Source: Clostridiales bacterium (lineage in GTDB: Bacteria; Bacillota; Clostridia; Lachnospirales; Lachnospiraceae). Taken from it: 64,000 nt of DNA. The position numbers and the translations under genes were made by a program. Location: the NCBI GenBank assembly GCA_029010495.1, contig JAQXKO010000019.1:1-64000 (forward strand), read 5' to 3'. This document shows positions 17,547 to 26,377 of the stretch, one piece after another (the stretch's first letter is position 1; every line of letters begins with the position of its first letter). The notes under the pieces were generated by a model, which searched no databases, had not been told where the DNA came from, and was given only the letters and a program-made list of their open reading frames with translations.

Positions 17547-19772
17547 TTATTTAATAATGATAACATCCTGTTCCAGATCAGAAAAATCATCTTCAGTCTT
17601 TTCATTATTTTGCTGCTGTCTCTTTGCATACATTGTGGCAAGCTGTTCCTGGATACGTCTGTTTCGCTCTGCCTTTTCCTGCTTTCTTCTTTCAGCTTCT
17701 TCTTCAGTAATCTGCTCCTCTTCATCTCCAAATCCGTTGCTGTAAGGATTGAGCGGTTTTATACCCGGTATTTCCCAAGGGTTACTGCTCTTTTGTGATT
17801 TAATAGGATTCCTGTAATCGTACTCATGATGAGTATCTGATGAAGTATCCTCTCCGGCGTTATTAACATACGAAGAAGGTGTGACATTATTCTCAGCCTG
17901 TTTTCTTTGTGAATTGATAATGTCATCAAGAGTAAGCGGCTTCGAGGTATCTATAGTGCCGAAATCAGCTTTCTCATTTATATCCTCTGCCTCTTCCGTT
18001 ACCGCTTCTGCTGCAGCCTCCTCAGTTATCTCCTCCGCCGCTTCCGTTATAGCTTCCGTTGCAGGTTCTTCAGTTATTTCCTCTTCAGCTTCCATTGCAG
18101 GTTCTTCAATTACTTCTGCTGCTTCCACGCTGGCTTCTTCTGCCTCTCCGGCAGCCTCACCGTATTCTTCACTTACTGTTTCTTCAGCGGCTTCATAAGC
18201 TGTGTCTTTTGAAGCAGCTTCATATTCTTCATATACAGGTGCCTTATACTCAGGCTCTGCCTCTGCCATTACGCCTTCTGCTACAGGTTCTTCAGCTGCT
18301 GCCCCTGCCTCTTCCGTTACTGCTTCTGCTAAGGCTTCCTCAGTTATCTCCTCTGCCTCTTCCGTTACTGCTTCTGTTACCTCTCCGGCAGCTTCACCGT
18401 AAGCTTCACTCACTGTTTCTTCAGCGGCTTCGTATTCTTCATATACAGGTGCCTTATACTCAGGCTCTGCATATGTCGGAGCTGCCGGTACAGACGCATA
18501 ATCCGATACAGTTGCTCCAAGAGAAGCGATTCTTGCTTCGGCACGTTTTCTGGCCTCCTCGACTCTTCTTCTGGCCTCTTCCATAATGGCTTCTTCCTCA
18601 GCAATTCTTGCTGCCTCAGCCGCCTTTTTAGCCTCCTCAATTCTTCTGATTTCTGCCTGTCTGGCCTCTTCTGCTATCCTTGCAAGCTCTGCTTTTCTGG
18701 CTTCCTCGGCTTTTCTGGCCTCCTCAGCTATCCTTGCAAGCTCTGCCTGTCTTGCTTCCTCTGCCCTTCTGGCTTCCTCGGCAAGCAGCGCTTCTTTAGC
18801 AAGTCTTTCCTCCTCTGCAATCTTGAGTTGTGCCTCAACCTGCTCTTTTATTTCTCTCTCAATACGTCTTTCATCTTCTTCACGCTGAAGTCTCTTTGCC
18901 TCAGCCTCATTGGCAAGACGCTCTTCTTCGGCAATTCTTGCCTTTTCCAGACGTTCCTGCTCCTCTATGGCTCTTTTAGCTTCTGCCTTTGCAAATCTTA
19001 ACTCCTCTTCCTTGCGAATCTCCTCGCGGGCAAGACGGGCATTTTCCTTTACAACCTCTATCTCCTTTTGTCTGGCTGCCTCCTGCTCTGCCCTTAATGC
19101 CTCCTTTTCTTCCTTTTCGGCGTTAAGTGCCGCAAGAACCGCAGAAGCAGCTGCCTTGGCAACCAGCTCCGATGTCTCATCACTGTTAGCCTGCTTAAGC
19201 TGTTCAGCCTCACGCTGCATAATCTTTTCTTCCAGGTCGGAGGTTAACATTGCAAGCCGGTTAAACATATCCGCCATATCGTTAACCTTTGTATTAATTT
19301 CCTCCTCACGCTTTGACATTTCCTCCTTATAAGGAATTGCCTCAATAGGGACCTCTTTCTCTACGGTAAATGTTTCAACCGTAAATTCCTTCTGTTTTAC
19401 ATGCATTCCAAAGGAGCAGAACATATATGCTCCCATAACCACAAGCACATATCCCAGCCTGCTGTCGATATCCAGCTTAAGGTTCTGCTGAAGGTTTAGT
19501 ATCATGCATATGCCAACCCCTACAATCAACAGACCTACTATCAGTCCCAGGATGGCAAACTTGTTAATTTTTGTTATATTAACAATTTTCTGTCTCTCCT
19601 CAATTACCTTTTTTGTCTGAACTCCATCAATTACTTCCTGCTCATTTCCCATTTTATTTCCCTCCGGTAAATCTTCCTCAGTTATTCCAAAATCCTCATT
19701 ATCATATAAATTATATTGGCCATTAACGGAACGAACTACTGCGTCCTCATATCCCTCTTTACTAAATGTCAT
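17547..19772 (-). CDS. Membrane-anchored coiled-coil protein with Glu/Ala-rich repeats, 741 aa
   Basis: No family is recognised. After about 65 polar residues come two hydrophobic segments (about 73-93 and 105-122), then a long Ala/Glu/Arg-rich coiled coil (about 150-430), a low-complexity Glu/Ala/Thr/Val region with an imperfect duplication built on AEPEYKAPVYEEYEAA (about 430-620), and a charged C-terminus rich in Gln and Arg. GGAGG lies 5 nt before the ATG. This looks like a scaffold or cell-envelope organising protein, but that is inference. The skewed composition makes long spurious frames on the opposite strand. Confidence 0.85.
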   Translation of the reverse strand: MTFSKEGYEDAVVRSVNGQYNLYDNEDFGITEEDLPEGNKMGNEQEVIDGVQTKKVIEERQKIVNITKINKFAILGLIVGLLIVGVGICMILNLQQNLKLDIDSRLGYVLVVMGAYMFCSFGMHVKQKEFTVETFTVEKEVPIEAIPYKEEMSKREEEINTKVNDMADMFNRLAMLTSDLEEKIMQREAEQLKQANSDETSELVAKAAASAVLAALNAEKEEKEALRAEQEAARQKEIEVVKENARLAREEIRKEEELRFAKAEAKRAIEEQERLEKARIAEEERLANEAEAKRLQREEDERRIEREIKEQVEAQLKIAEEERLAKEALLAEEARRAEEARQAELARIAEEARKAEEARKAELARIAEEARQAEIRRIEEAKKAAEAARIAEEEAIMEEARRRVEEARKRAEARIASLGATVSDYASVPAAPTYAEPEYKAPVYEEYEAAEETVSEAYGEAAGEVTEAVTEEAEEITEEALAEAVTEEAGAAAEEPVAEGVMAEAEPEYKAPVYEEYEAASKDTAYEAAEETVSEEYGEAAGEAEEASVEAAEVIEEPAMEAEEEITEEPATEAITEAAEEITEEAAAEAVTEEAEDINEKADFGTIDTSKPLTLDDIINSQRKQAENNVTPSSYVNNAGEDTSSDTHHEYDYRNPIKSQKSSNPWEIPGIKPLNPYSNGFGDEEEQITEEEAERRKQEKAERNRRIQEQLATMYAKRQQQNNEKTEDDFSDLEQDVIIIK
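18145..18480. repeat. Imperfect direct repeat inside the coiled-coil gene
   Basis: About 100 bp beginning CCTCTCCGGCAGC and ending near ACTCAGGCTCTGC occurs at 18145-18262 and again at 18380-18472. The first copy carries an extra block of roughly 24-27 bp. This is in-frame duplication within a coding region. Confidence 0.75.
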
Positions 19773-19880
19773 TTTGTCCTCCGATAATAGTTTGACAGTA
19801 TATACTGCCCTGTATATTAATTAATACCATAAATCCACAAAAAAAGCTATATATAGCCGAAAATTTTCTTAACTTTTCTG

Positions 19881-19909
19881 TTGATTATTCTTATTTTTAC
19901 AGCTATTAT
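19881..19909 (+). promoter_or_regulatory. Promoter of the GH9 gene
   Basis: TTGATT, 17-nt spacer, TATTAT, about 49 nt before the GH9 start codon. An inverted repeat GCTATATATAGC lies shortly upstream. Confidence 0.6.
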
Positions 19910-19957
19910 TTTTATAGAAGACTATTTTAATTAATTATTATGTTTTGGAGGTATAAA

Positions 19958-21562
19958 ATGTCTGTTTTCACAAACCAGGTTGGATATTATACTAATTCGG
20001 TTAAAATTGCTACCGTAAAAGATGTTTCTGCGTGTACTCTTTTTCGCAATGACAAAATTGTAAAAGAATTTAATGGATTTGAATTAAAATATGATGAAAA
20101 CAGCGGTGATAATATTTCTGTTGTTGATTTTAGCGAAATAAAGGAACCGGGTATTTATTATTTTACCGATAATCTCGGCAATAAAAGCTGTAGCTTTACG
20201 ATTTCCGACAATCCTTATGACAAGCTTTTTACCGATATTCAGAAAATGTTTTATTTTCAGCGCTGCGGCATGGAGCTTGAGGAAAAATATGCAGGCATTT
20301 ACAGCCACAAGGCATGCCATACCGCAAAGGTAACTCTTCTAAAGGACCCATCCGTTTCATGTGACTGTCTCGGAGGCTGGCATGATGCCGGTGATTACGG
20401 CCGCTACGTTTCGGCAGGAGCCGTTGCCGTAGCACATCTTCTCTACGCCTATGACTTATGTAAAGACAAATTTAATGTCAGCTTAAATATTCCGGAAAGC
20501 GGAAACGGCATGCCTGACATTCTCAATGAAGTTGCTTATGAGCTGAAATTCTTACTCTGCATGCAGCGCAACGACGGTGCCATGTATCACAAGTGTACTT
20601 CAATGTACCACACGGGCTTTGTTATGCCTGAGGATGACGGGCTTCCGTTTTTCATAACACCTGTTACCTCTGTGTCTACAGGCGACGCATGCGGCGTATT
20701 TGCACAGGCTGCGGCAATATATAAAAAATATGACGAGGAATTTTCCAAAACCTTAAAAGAAGCTGCCATCAAATCCTTTGAGTGGCTTTTGGCAAACCCA
20801 TTATATATATTTGAGAATCCGAAAGAATGCTATACGGGAACATATGAAGACCCTTGCGATTCAGACGAAAGACTCTACGCCTATACCCAGATTTATCTTC
20901 TTACGGGAGATGAGCGCTGCTTAGGTCTTATCCGTAATATTCTGGAATATAAAATCAATACGACTGCCCTGGGCTGGAGCGATGTCGGAGGATTTACCTC
21001 TCTTGCAGTTCTCACAGCCGGTCCGGAGGTATTCCCTGATGATCTGACTGCGCGTTTGCGCCAGCAGTGGCTTGACGAGGCAGACCGTCTGGTTAATGTA
21101 TCCACAGGTAATAGTTACGGCATCGCCTGCCACCCTTACAACTTTAATTGGGGAAGCAATATGGGTGTACTCCTCAACGGTATGGTTCTCTGCTTCGCGC
21201 ATCATCTTACCGGTCTTGACAAATATATTAATGCCGCAATCGCACAGTTTGATTATATACTCGGAAGAAATGCAATGGATGTAAGCTATGTAACAGGTCA
21301 CGGTGAAAGAGCTTTCAGAAATCCTCACAACCGTCCGACTGTAGCCGACAATATTGACGACCCGATTCCGGGCTTTGTATCGGGAGGTCCGAATCGTTTC
21401 CCTTGTGACCCTGACGCCAAAAAAATCATACCGGAGGGTACTGCTCCTATGAAGTGCTTTGCAGATGTAATAGGTTCGTATTCCACAAACGAAATTACAA
21501 TTTACTGGAATTCTCCTCTTGTATTCTTACTGGCATATATAAAATCAGTTTTTGAAAAATAA
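19958..21562 (+). CDS. Cytoplasmic GH9 endoglucanase/cellodextrinase
   Basis: A 534-residue GH9 enzyme: an N-terminal Ig-like CelD_N domain (1-85), then the (alpha/alpha)6 barrel. Catalytic features are GGWHDAGDYGRY (Asp143/Asp146), HPYNFNWGSN, VTGHGERAFRNPHNRP and the probable acid Glu512 in SYSTNEITIYWNSPL. There is no signal peptide, so it acts on imported cellodextrins or related beta-glucans, as in intracellular cellodextrinases of Butyrivibrio. The ATG at 19958 has GGAGGT 5 nt upstream; an earlier ATG at 19940 lies ahead of the SD. It is monocistronic. Confidence 0.93.
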   Translation: MSVFTNQVGYYTNSVKIATVKDVSACTLFRNDKIVKEFNGFELKYDENSGDNISVVDFSEIKEPGIYYFTDNLGNKSCSFTISDNPYDKLFTDIQKMFYFQRCGMELEEKYAGIYSHKACHTAKVTLLKDPSVSCDCLGGWHDAGDYGRYVSAGAVAVAHLLYAYDLCKDKFNVSLNIPESGNGMPDILNEVAYELKFLLCMQRNDGAMYHKCTSMYHTGFVMPEDDGLPFFITPVTSVSTGDACGVFAQAAAIYKKYDEEFSKTLKEAAIKSFEWLLANPLYIFENPKECYTGTYEDPCDSDERLYAYTQIYLLTGDERCLGLIRNILEYKINTTALGWSDVGGFTSLAVLTAGPEVFPDDLTARLRQQWLDEADRLVNVSTGNSYGIACHPYNFNWGSNMGVLLNGMVLCFAHHLTGLDKYINAAIAQFDYILGRNAMDVSYVTGHGERAFRNPHNRPTVADNIDDPIPGFVSGGPNRFPCDPDAKKIIPEGTAPMKCFADVIGSYSTNEITIYWNSPLVFLLAYIKSVFEK

Positions 21563-21674
21563 GCCCTGCAGGATACATTAAGCTAAGACACCGGAGAAAT
21601 TAACACGAGTACGGATTAGTAATTTTGAAAATTAATATTTATCCGTTTCCAATTTATGATATTTACAATACAAT

Positions 21675-21717
21675 AAAACGTCAGTAAACTATGAATCACA
21701 TAATTTGCTGACGTTTT
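21675..21717. terminator. Bidirectional terminator between the GH9 and acyltransferase genes
   Basis: Arms AAAACGTCAGTAAA and TTTGCTGACGTTTT pair over about 14 bp with one G-U pair; T runs follow on both strands. It lies between converging genes. Confidence 0.8.
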
Positions 21718-21794
21718 TATGCATATTGATATTTGATTTTACAAAAATACATTATCAGCCGCGGGATAAACGGAAACAAACTGATTTTCGATTA

Positions 21795-23639
21795 TTATTT
21801 TAGCCTTACTCTTATGACCGGTCTTACTCCGCCTGATGCAACATTTACATATTCCCTGTCAGTTTCCAGATTACCTGTCGAGCTTATTACGTCAACCTTT
21901 ATTTTGTTTTCGTCGTTTCTAAGCCACCACCAGCTGTTGCCGTTAAGGGCGCTGACATTTGCACCGTTCCACTTTTTATTTGTATTTGTAATACGAAGAT
22001 CTGACTCCTTAAGATATTCCGCAACCTCCCCCGGGCTGAGTAAATACAATTTATCTCCAAAGGAATTACACGTTTTAATAAAGCTGCGCTCCTTTTTATA
22101 AAAAAGCTCATAATACCCTTCCTCATTCAGATGTTTCCTGATTGATGAGCCTTCATATGTTGTTGAGGCATGTTGATTATTGTAGGCAAGACCGCCAATA
22201 ACATATTTTGTTATCAGAAGCGCACTGTCATCATTTTTCTCTATTATAATCCATTTAATGTCCTCCTCGTTCATCCTGCCGAAGCTGACCGTATTTCCGA
22301 CCTTTGCTGCGGAAATTTTACTGATTTCCTCATCAATCATATTGCTTCGTCCGATTGTAACCCCGTAAACATTAAATACAAATAATATTACAGTCAATAC
22401 AGCCATTGCCACAATGCTTTTTTTAACCGCATTAACCCTTTTGTTAATCATCTTATAGCGTTGTTTTCTCTCGTAGGTTTCGGCATTTTCAAATTTACCG
22501 CTTTTATATTCACGCATAAATTCGGTAAATATCACGGATACTCTCTTTAATATGACAGCCATAAGTATGCCCGCTGCTATTACAACTGCAAATATAAGTA
22601 CGGGAGGCATTCTGCTTTCGGAGCTGTATTCATAAGCAATGAGTCCATGAGCAAGATAAACCTCCATACTGATTTCTGACGCCATGGCAAGTATCTTATT
22701 GCCTGTTTTTATTTTTAATGATAAGGTTACAATCCACATCATAAATACAGCGCAAAGAATAACCTGAGCCAAAAGTGTGAGCGCCTTCTCCGGATACCCG
22801 CCATATGTATATGTTTCTTTATAATATCCTATGTGTTTCAGGACAAATTCCTCATAAGCAAATGCAATAACAAAAGCTGCCGTAAAGAAAAGGGATAAAA
22901 TAAGATAATATTTTTTCAGTAATTCAAGCAGCTTATCCTTCTTTGAAGCAATAACCATACCAAGCGGAAACATAAGTGTTGTGTTATACCACCATTCTCC
23001 CATAAACCAGTGACCGTTGATTCTTGTTCTGTCATGACCCGCAAACAAAGATAATGTAACCAAAAGCACACAAAACAATGTTATAAGTCTGATTCCTTTT
23101 TTGACGTTGTCCGTTCTTTTAAATATCAGATAAAATACAATATACAGTATTACTATTTCCACTATGAACCAGCCGTTTGTATTCATAAGCGTAAAACCAA
23201 ACATGCTTATCAGAAATTCATATAAATCGGTGATTCTGCCATTCCTTATACCTGCAAAAGGTACGTAAACAAGGTTAATCAGATAAAACGGTATAAGCAC
23301 CTTTACAAGACGCCTGTTTAAAAATCCCTCCAGATAGTTTTCCTTTGTCAGGTAACTGGTAATAAGCCCGAAGCCCGAGAAGAAAAAGAATATGGATGTA
23401 AACAAAATTCCCATGGAATTCAGAATCGTAACAGGTCCCACGTCAATGTCACCATAATCGGATATACGCTGAACAAGGTGATGAAGAATTATCCCAAAGG
23501 CAGCCAGAGCCTGAATATGTTTTGACATTTTAAGTGACAGAAATTCTTCATTATACTCACCCCTGCGGTAAATTTTAGCACCCGCAAAAAATACTGCTAA
23601 TAATAAAACAGGATAAATAAGTAAAATGTAATATCTCAC
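21795..23639 (-). CDS. Membrane acyltransferase (acyltransferase 3 family) fused to a DUF6273-like domain
   Basis: A 614-residue protein: residues 1-370 carry about ten membrane segments of the acyltransferase 3/OafA family with the signature ALAAFGIILHHL (catalytic His region). There is then a Lys/Arg-rich link, another membrane helix (about 410-430) and an extracytoplasmic domain (about 450-610) rich in Trp, ending WWWLRNDENK to GGVRPVIRVRL, which resembles DUF6273. It probably O-acylates a surface glycan. A GTG at 23639 has GGAGG 6 nt upstream; the ATG at 23645 abuts the SD, so the GTG is preferred. Confidence 0.82.
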   Translation of the reverse strand: MRYYILLIYPVLLLAVFFAGAKIYRRGEYNEEFLSLKMSKHIQALAAFGIILHHLVQRISDYGDIDVGPVTILNSMGILFTSIFFFFSGFGLITSYLTKENYLEGFLNRRLVKVLIPFYLINLVYVPFAGIRNGRITDLYEFLISMFGFTLMNTNGWFIVEIVILYIVFYLIFKRTDNVKKGIRLITLFCVLLVTLSLFAGHDRTRINGHWFMGEWWYNTTLMFPLGMVIASKKDKLLELLKKYYLILSLFFTAAFVIAFAYEEFVLKHIGYYKETYTYGGYPEKALTLLAQVILCAVFMMWIVTLSLKIKTGNKILAMASEISMEVYLAHGLIAYEYSSESRMPPVLIFAVVIAAGILMAVILKRVSVIFTEFMREYKSGKFENAETYERKQRYKMINKRVNAVKKSIVAMAVLTVILFVFNVYGVTIGRSNMIDEEISKISAAKVGNTVSFGRMNEEDIKWIIIEKNDDSALLITKYVIGGLAYNNQHASTTYEGSSIRKHLNEEGYYELFYKKERSFIKTCNSFGDKLYLLSPGEVAEYLKESDLRITNTNKKWNGANVSALNGNSWWWLRNDENKIKVDVISSTGNLETDREYVNVASGGVRPVIRVRLK

Positions 23640-23664
23640 AGACATCCTCCCCCTCTCTTAAATT

Positions 23665-24540
23665 TTATATTTTTCCATCGCATTTTCTGTATTCAAGAGG
23701 TGTAACACCCACCTTCTTTTTAAATATCTCCCCATAATAGCCGGCACCGGCAAATCCGACCTCGGTGGCAATATGCGTAATGCTGAAATCTGTTTCGGTC
23801 AGCAAATCAAAGCTCATCTCTATCCTGTAGCACCTCAGATAATCCATCGGCGTCATTCTTGTAAATTTTTTAAAAAGCTCCGCACATTTTGTCTTTCCGA
23901 CACTTCCCGCCCTGCAAATTTTATCAAGAGAAATGTCTGAGCTGTAATTGTGCTGAATAAAGCTTATCATCTCTTTTACAATTTTCTGATCACTGTCAGA
24001 GGATATTCTTGTAACGCTTTTAAGCTCGATATTTGAAGTGATTGCTCCCAGAATATCAAAAAGTTTCGTAAATACTCCGGTTTCTCCTCCATTCCTTTCA
24101 GACAGCTCCACAGCCTCTTTTACATCAAAAAGGATTCTTCTGTGCCATTCCGTATCCTCACCCAGCTTTATGTACTCCAGACTTTCATTGTCAGTTACCG
24201 AGCCTGCCAGTCTTTCCATAATAATACATGTTCCGAGCAGGGACGGCTTAAAGATAAGACAATATAATTCACAATTCTCTCTTTCATCCGGTATAATTAA
24301 ATGAAGCTGCCTTGAATTAATAAACAGCCCCTCTCCTTTACCGATGGCAATATATTTACCGTTAATTCTATGATTTATCCTGCCATCAACAATGTATATA
24401 AGCTCCACCTCATCATGCCAGTGAAGCGACGTATTTGAAAGAATCGCTCCCGCAGGAATATAATTGTGCCGGCAGAACACCGGAAATTCAGGATTATCAT
24501 AATGTAATATTTCTGAACCGTCCGCTCTTATATCAGCCAT
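23665..24540 (-). CDS. AraC family transcriptional regulator
   Basis: A 291-residue protein with an N-terminal cupin (metal/sugar-binding type, WHDEVELIYIVDGRINHRI, about 40-110) and a C-terminal double helix-turn-helix (about 190-290) with FKKFTRMTPMDYLRCYRIEMS and the AraC signature IATEVGFAGAGYYGEIFKKKVGVTPLEYR. It likely controls a sugar-uptake or neighbouring gene set; the target is unknown. AAGGAG lies 6 nt before the ATG. Its leader contains six 8-bp tandem repeats. Confidence 0.93.
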   Translation of the reverse strand: MADIRADGSEILHYDNPEFPVFCRHNYIPAGAILSNTSLHWHDEVELIYIVDGRINHRINGKYIAIGKGEGLFINSRQLHLIIPDERENCELYCLIFKPSLLGTCIIMERLAGSVTDNESLEYIKLGEDTEWHRRILFDVKEAVELSERNGGETGVFTKLFDILGAITSNIELKSVTRISSDSDQKIVKEMISFIQHNYSSDISLDKICRAGSVGKTKCAELFKKFTRMTPMDYLRCYRIEMSFDLLTETDFSITHIATEVGFAGAGYYGEIFKKKVGVTPLEYRKCDGKI

Positions 24541-24564
24541 ATATTTCTCCTTTTCATATCGAGG

Positions 24565-24612
24565 TCATCTCGTCATCTTGTCATCTTGTCATCTTGTCAT
24601 CTCATCATCTTG
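24565..24612. repeat. 8-bp tandem repeat, six units, in the AraC gene leader
   Basis: Six contiguous 8-bp units: TCATCTCG once, TCATCTTG three times, TCATCTCA once and TCATCTTG once. On the minus strand these read CAAGATGA-type units and lie between the predicted promoter and the AraC ribosome binding site, starting at about the expected transcription start. Confidence 0.95.
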
Positions 24613-24618
24613 TATAAA

Positions 24619-24647
24619 ATTATATTTCACGTATATAAATTTGTACA
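24619..24647 (-). promoter_or_regulatory. Promoter of the AraC regulator gene
   Basis: On the minus strand TGTACA, 17-nt spacer, perfect TATAAT. The predicted start lies at the edge of the 8-bp repeats. Confidence 0.55.
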
Positions 24648-24696
24648 GAATAATATACCGTGTTTTTTCAACATTCTTTCGCGAAGCATAAAAAAA

Positions 24697-24714
24697 TGCA
24701 ATCTTTCGATTGCA
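24697..24714 (-). terminator. Terminator of the amidohydrolase operon
   Basis: A 7-bp stem TGCAATC/GATTGCA with a 4-nt loop, followed on the minus strand by seven T residues, 8 nt after the amidohydrolase stop. Confidence 0.85.
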
Positions 24715-24721
24715 GTTAAAA

Positions 24722-25510
24722 TTATTTATTATACAGAATACGTTCTGCGTTTTTATTAAGGATAAGCTCAAGCTCTTTGTCAGTCAGCCCGATATTGCAG
24801 AGATTGGCAAGCTCAGCTTCGGGATTCCACATAGGATAATCTGATGCAAACAGAATACGCTCCGCACCATACAATCTGATAAGCTCCTTAAAACGTCTGT
24901 TTCCAAGGTACATGGCTGAGGAGGAGCAGTCCAGATAACATTGTCTTGAAAGAAGAGCATCTACTGCCCTGTCATACAAAAGCCAGCCTCCGAAGTGGGC
25001 TGCGACCACTTTAAGCTTCGGAAATTCATCAATCACATGCGCTACGCGCTCAGGATTGTCAAAATCATATCTGTAGTCACCGCAATGAACGACAAGCGGC
25101 ATATTAAACATGGACATTGCATCATAAAGAGGAAACATACGCTTATCATCAACTCTGAATCCCTGTGTGTCAGGATGAAGCTTAATCCCATGAAGCCCCT
25201 CCTTATAAATTCGTTCAAGCTCTCCTGTCATGTCCTCATAATCAATATGCATTGAGCCGAATGAAATAATCTCCTTATGCTGTTTCTGCTCGTTGAGGGC
25301 AAAATCATTAACCGAACGGACATGACGGCCTGTTACCGCAACCGGCAATGCCACAAAATGATTTATTCCGCATCTTCTTCCGATATCAAGCAGTGTATCA
25401 ACCGTGCCGTCATAATCAATTCTGATAATATATTCATCCATTATTGTATCAAGAGCCTTTTCTCTGATTTTGTCAGGATAAATGTGCGCATGAAAATCAT
25501 ATATTTCCAT
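24722..25510 (-). CDS. Amidohydrolase family TIM-barrel protein
   Basis: A 262-residue metal-dependent hydrolase of the amidohydrolase-2 group (ACMSD/TatD-like). It opens with FHAHIYPDK (metal HxH), has GIKLHPDTQGF, VVHCGDYR, VAAHFGGW and a late ASDYPMWNP metal Asp. Family members include decarboxylases and lactonases, so the reaction is undetermined. It starts directly after the ROK kinase stop (TAA then ATG) with GAGGTGG upstream inside that gene. Co-expression with a sugar kinase suggests a role in sugar-derived metabolite breakdown. Confidence 0.85.
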   Translation of the reverse strand: MEIYDFHAHIYPDKIREKALDTIMDEYIIRIDYDGTVDTLLDIGRRCGINHFVALPVAVTGRHVRSVNDFALNEQKQHKEIISFGSMHIDYEDMTGELERIYKEGLHGIKLHPDTQGFRVDDKRMFPLYDAMSMFNMPLVVHCGDYRYDFDNPERVAHVIDEFPKLKVVAAHFGGWLLYDRAVDALLSRQCYLDCSSSAMYLGNRRFKELIRLYGAERILFASDYPMWNPEAELANLCNIGLTDKELELILNKNAERILYNK

Positions 25511-26377
25511 TTATAAAACCACCTCACCCGCAAGCTTAAGACATCCTATAATTCCCTGATTATCTCCAAGTCCCGCCGGACGGATATATGTGTCCATATC
25601 CTCCAAAGGTCTTGTAACAAGGTAGTTATTGACATATTTTTTAACCTTCTGTCTGATAAGCGGAAAAAGCTCCTTAACATGCATTACACCGCCACCGAGA
25701 ATTATACGCTCAGGCGAAACCACCATAATATAATTCACAAGAGCCTTTGCGATATAATCGGCCTCAAGCTCCCAGACCTCTTCTCTGTCAAGAAGCTCAT
25801 TGGCAGGTATGCCGTAACGGCTTCTGATTGCTGTGCCGCTTGCAAGACCCTCCACACAGTTATCATGATAGGCGCATACGGATTTTGCATTATCTCCCTC
25901 ACATCTTTCGATAAGCACATGTCCCGCCTCAGGATGAAGCATGCCGTGTATCACATGACCGTCAACCATTATTCCTGCACCGATACCGGTTCCGACAGTA
26001 AGGTATAAAAGACTTTTTACATCCCTGCCTGCACCCAGCCATGCCTCTCCGATAAGTGAACCGCCCACGTCCGTTTCAAGATTAATCGGAACATTAAGAG
26101 AGCTGAGGCTGCCCACAAGGTCAAAATATTTCCATGACTCCTTTGTGGTCTCTAAAATCTTACCGTAATTCGGAGATTCCCTGTGAACCTCTACAGGTCC
26201 GAATGCTGCCACTCCGAGAGCCTTAATATGCTTGTCGCCAAAGTATTCTACTATTTTCTCCATCGTTTCCTCAGGACCTGTTGTAGGAATCTTTACGCAG
26301 TCGGTAATGTTACCAAATTCATCGCCGGTTGCACACACCATTTTTGTGCCGCCGGCCTCAAGAGCACCTAAAATCAT
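25511..26377 (-). CDS. ROK family sugar kinase, fructokinase type
   Basis: A 288-residue ROK kinase with the N-terminal phosphate loop GALEAGGTKMVCA, VGTGIGAGIMVDG, the sugar-binding EAGH, and a structural zinc site: that His plus VCAYHDNC before VEGLASGTAI. This matches the fructokinase subgroup (YdhR/GmuE-like), which phosphorylates fructose and sometimes mannose or glucose. The ATG overlaps the preceding zinc-ribbon gene stop as TAATG, indicating coupled translation. Confidence 0.9.
   Translation of the reverse strand: MILGALEAGGTKMVCATGDEFGNITDCVKIPTTGPEETMEKIVEYFGDKHIKALGVAAFGPVEVHRESPNYGKILETTKESWKYFDLVGSLSSLNVPINLETDVGGSLIGEAWLGAGRDVKSLLYLTVGTGIGAGIMVDGHVIHGMLHPEAGHVLIERCEGDNAKSVCAYHDNCVEGLASGTAIRSRYGIPANELLDREEVWELEADYIAKALVNYIMVVSPERIILGGGVMHVKELFPLIRQKVKKYVNNYLVTRPLEDMDTYIRPAGLGDNQGIIGCLKLAGEVVL

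Noticed and set aside
18059-18586. Leu/Pro-rich plus-strand frame antisense to the coiled-coil gene
   Set aside because: An artefact of the Glu/Ala codon repeats on the minus strand, which carries the SD, membrane helices and repeat structure.
24565-24612. CRISPR-like array
   Set aside because: The units are contiguous 8-bp repeats with no spacers; this is a simple tandem repeat.
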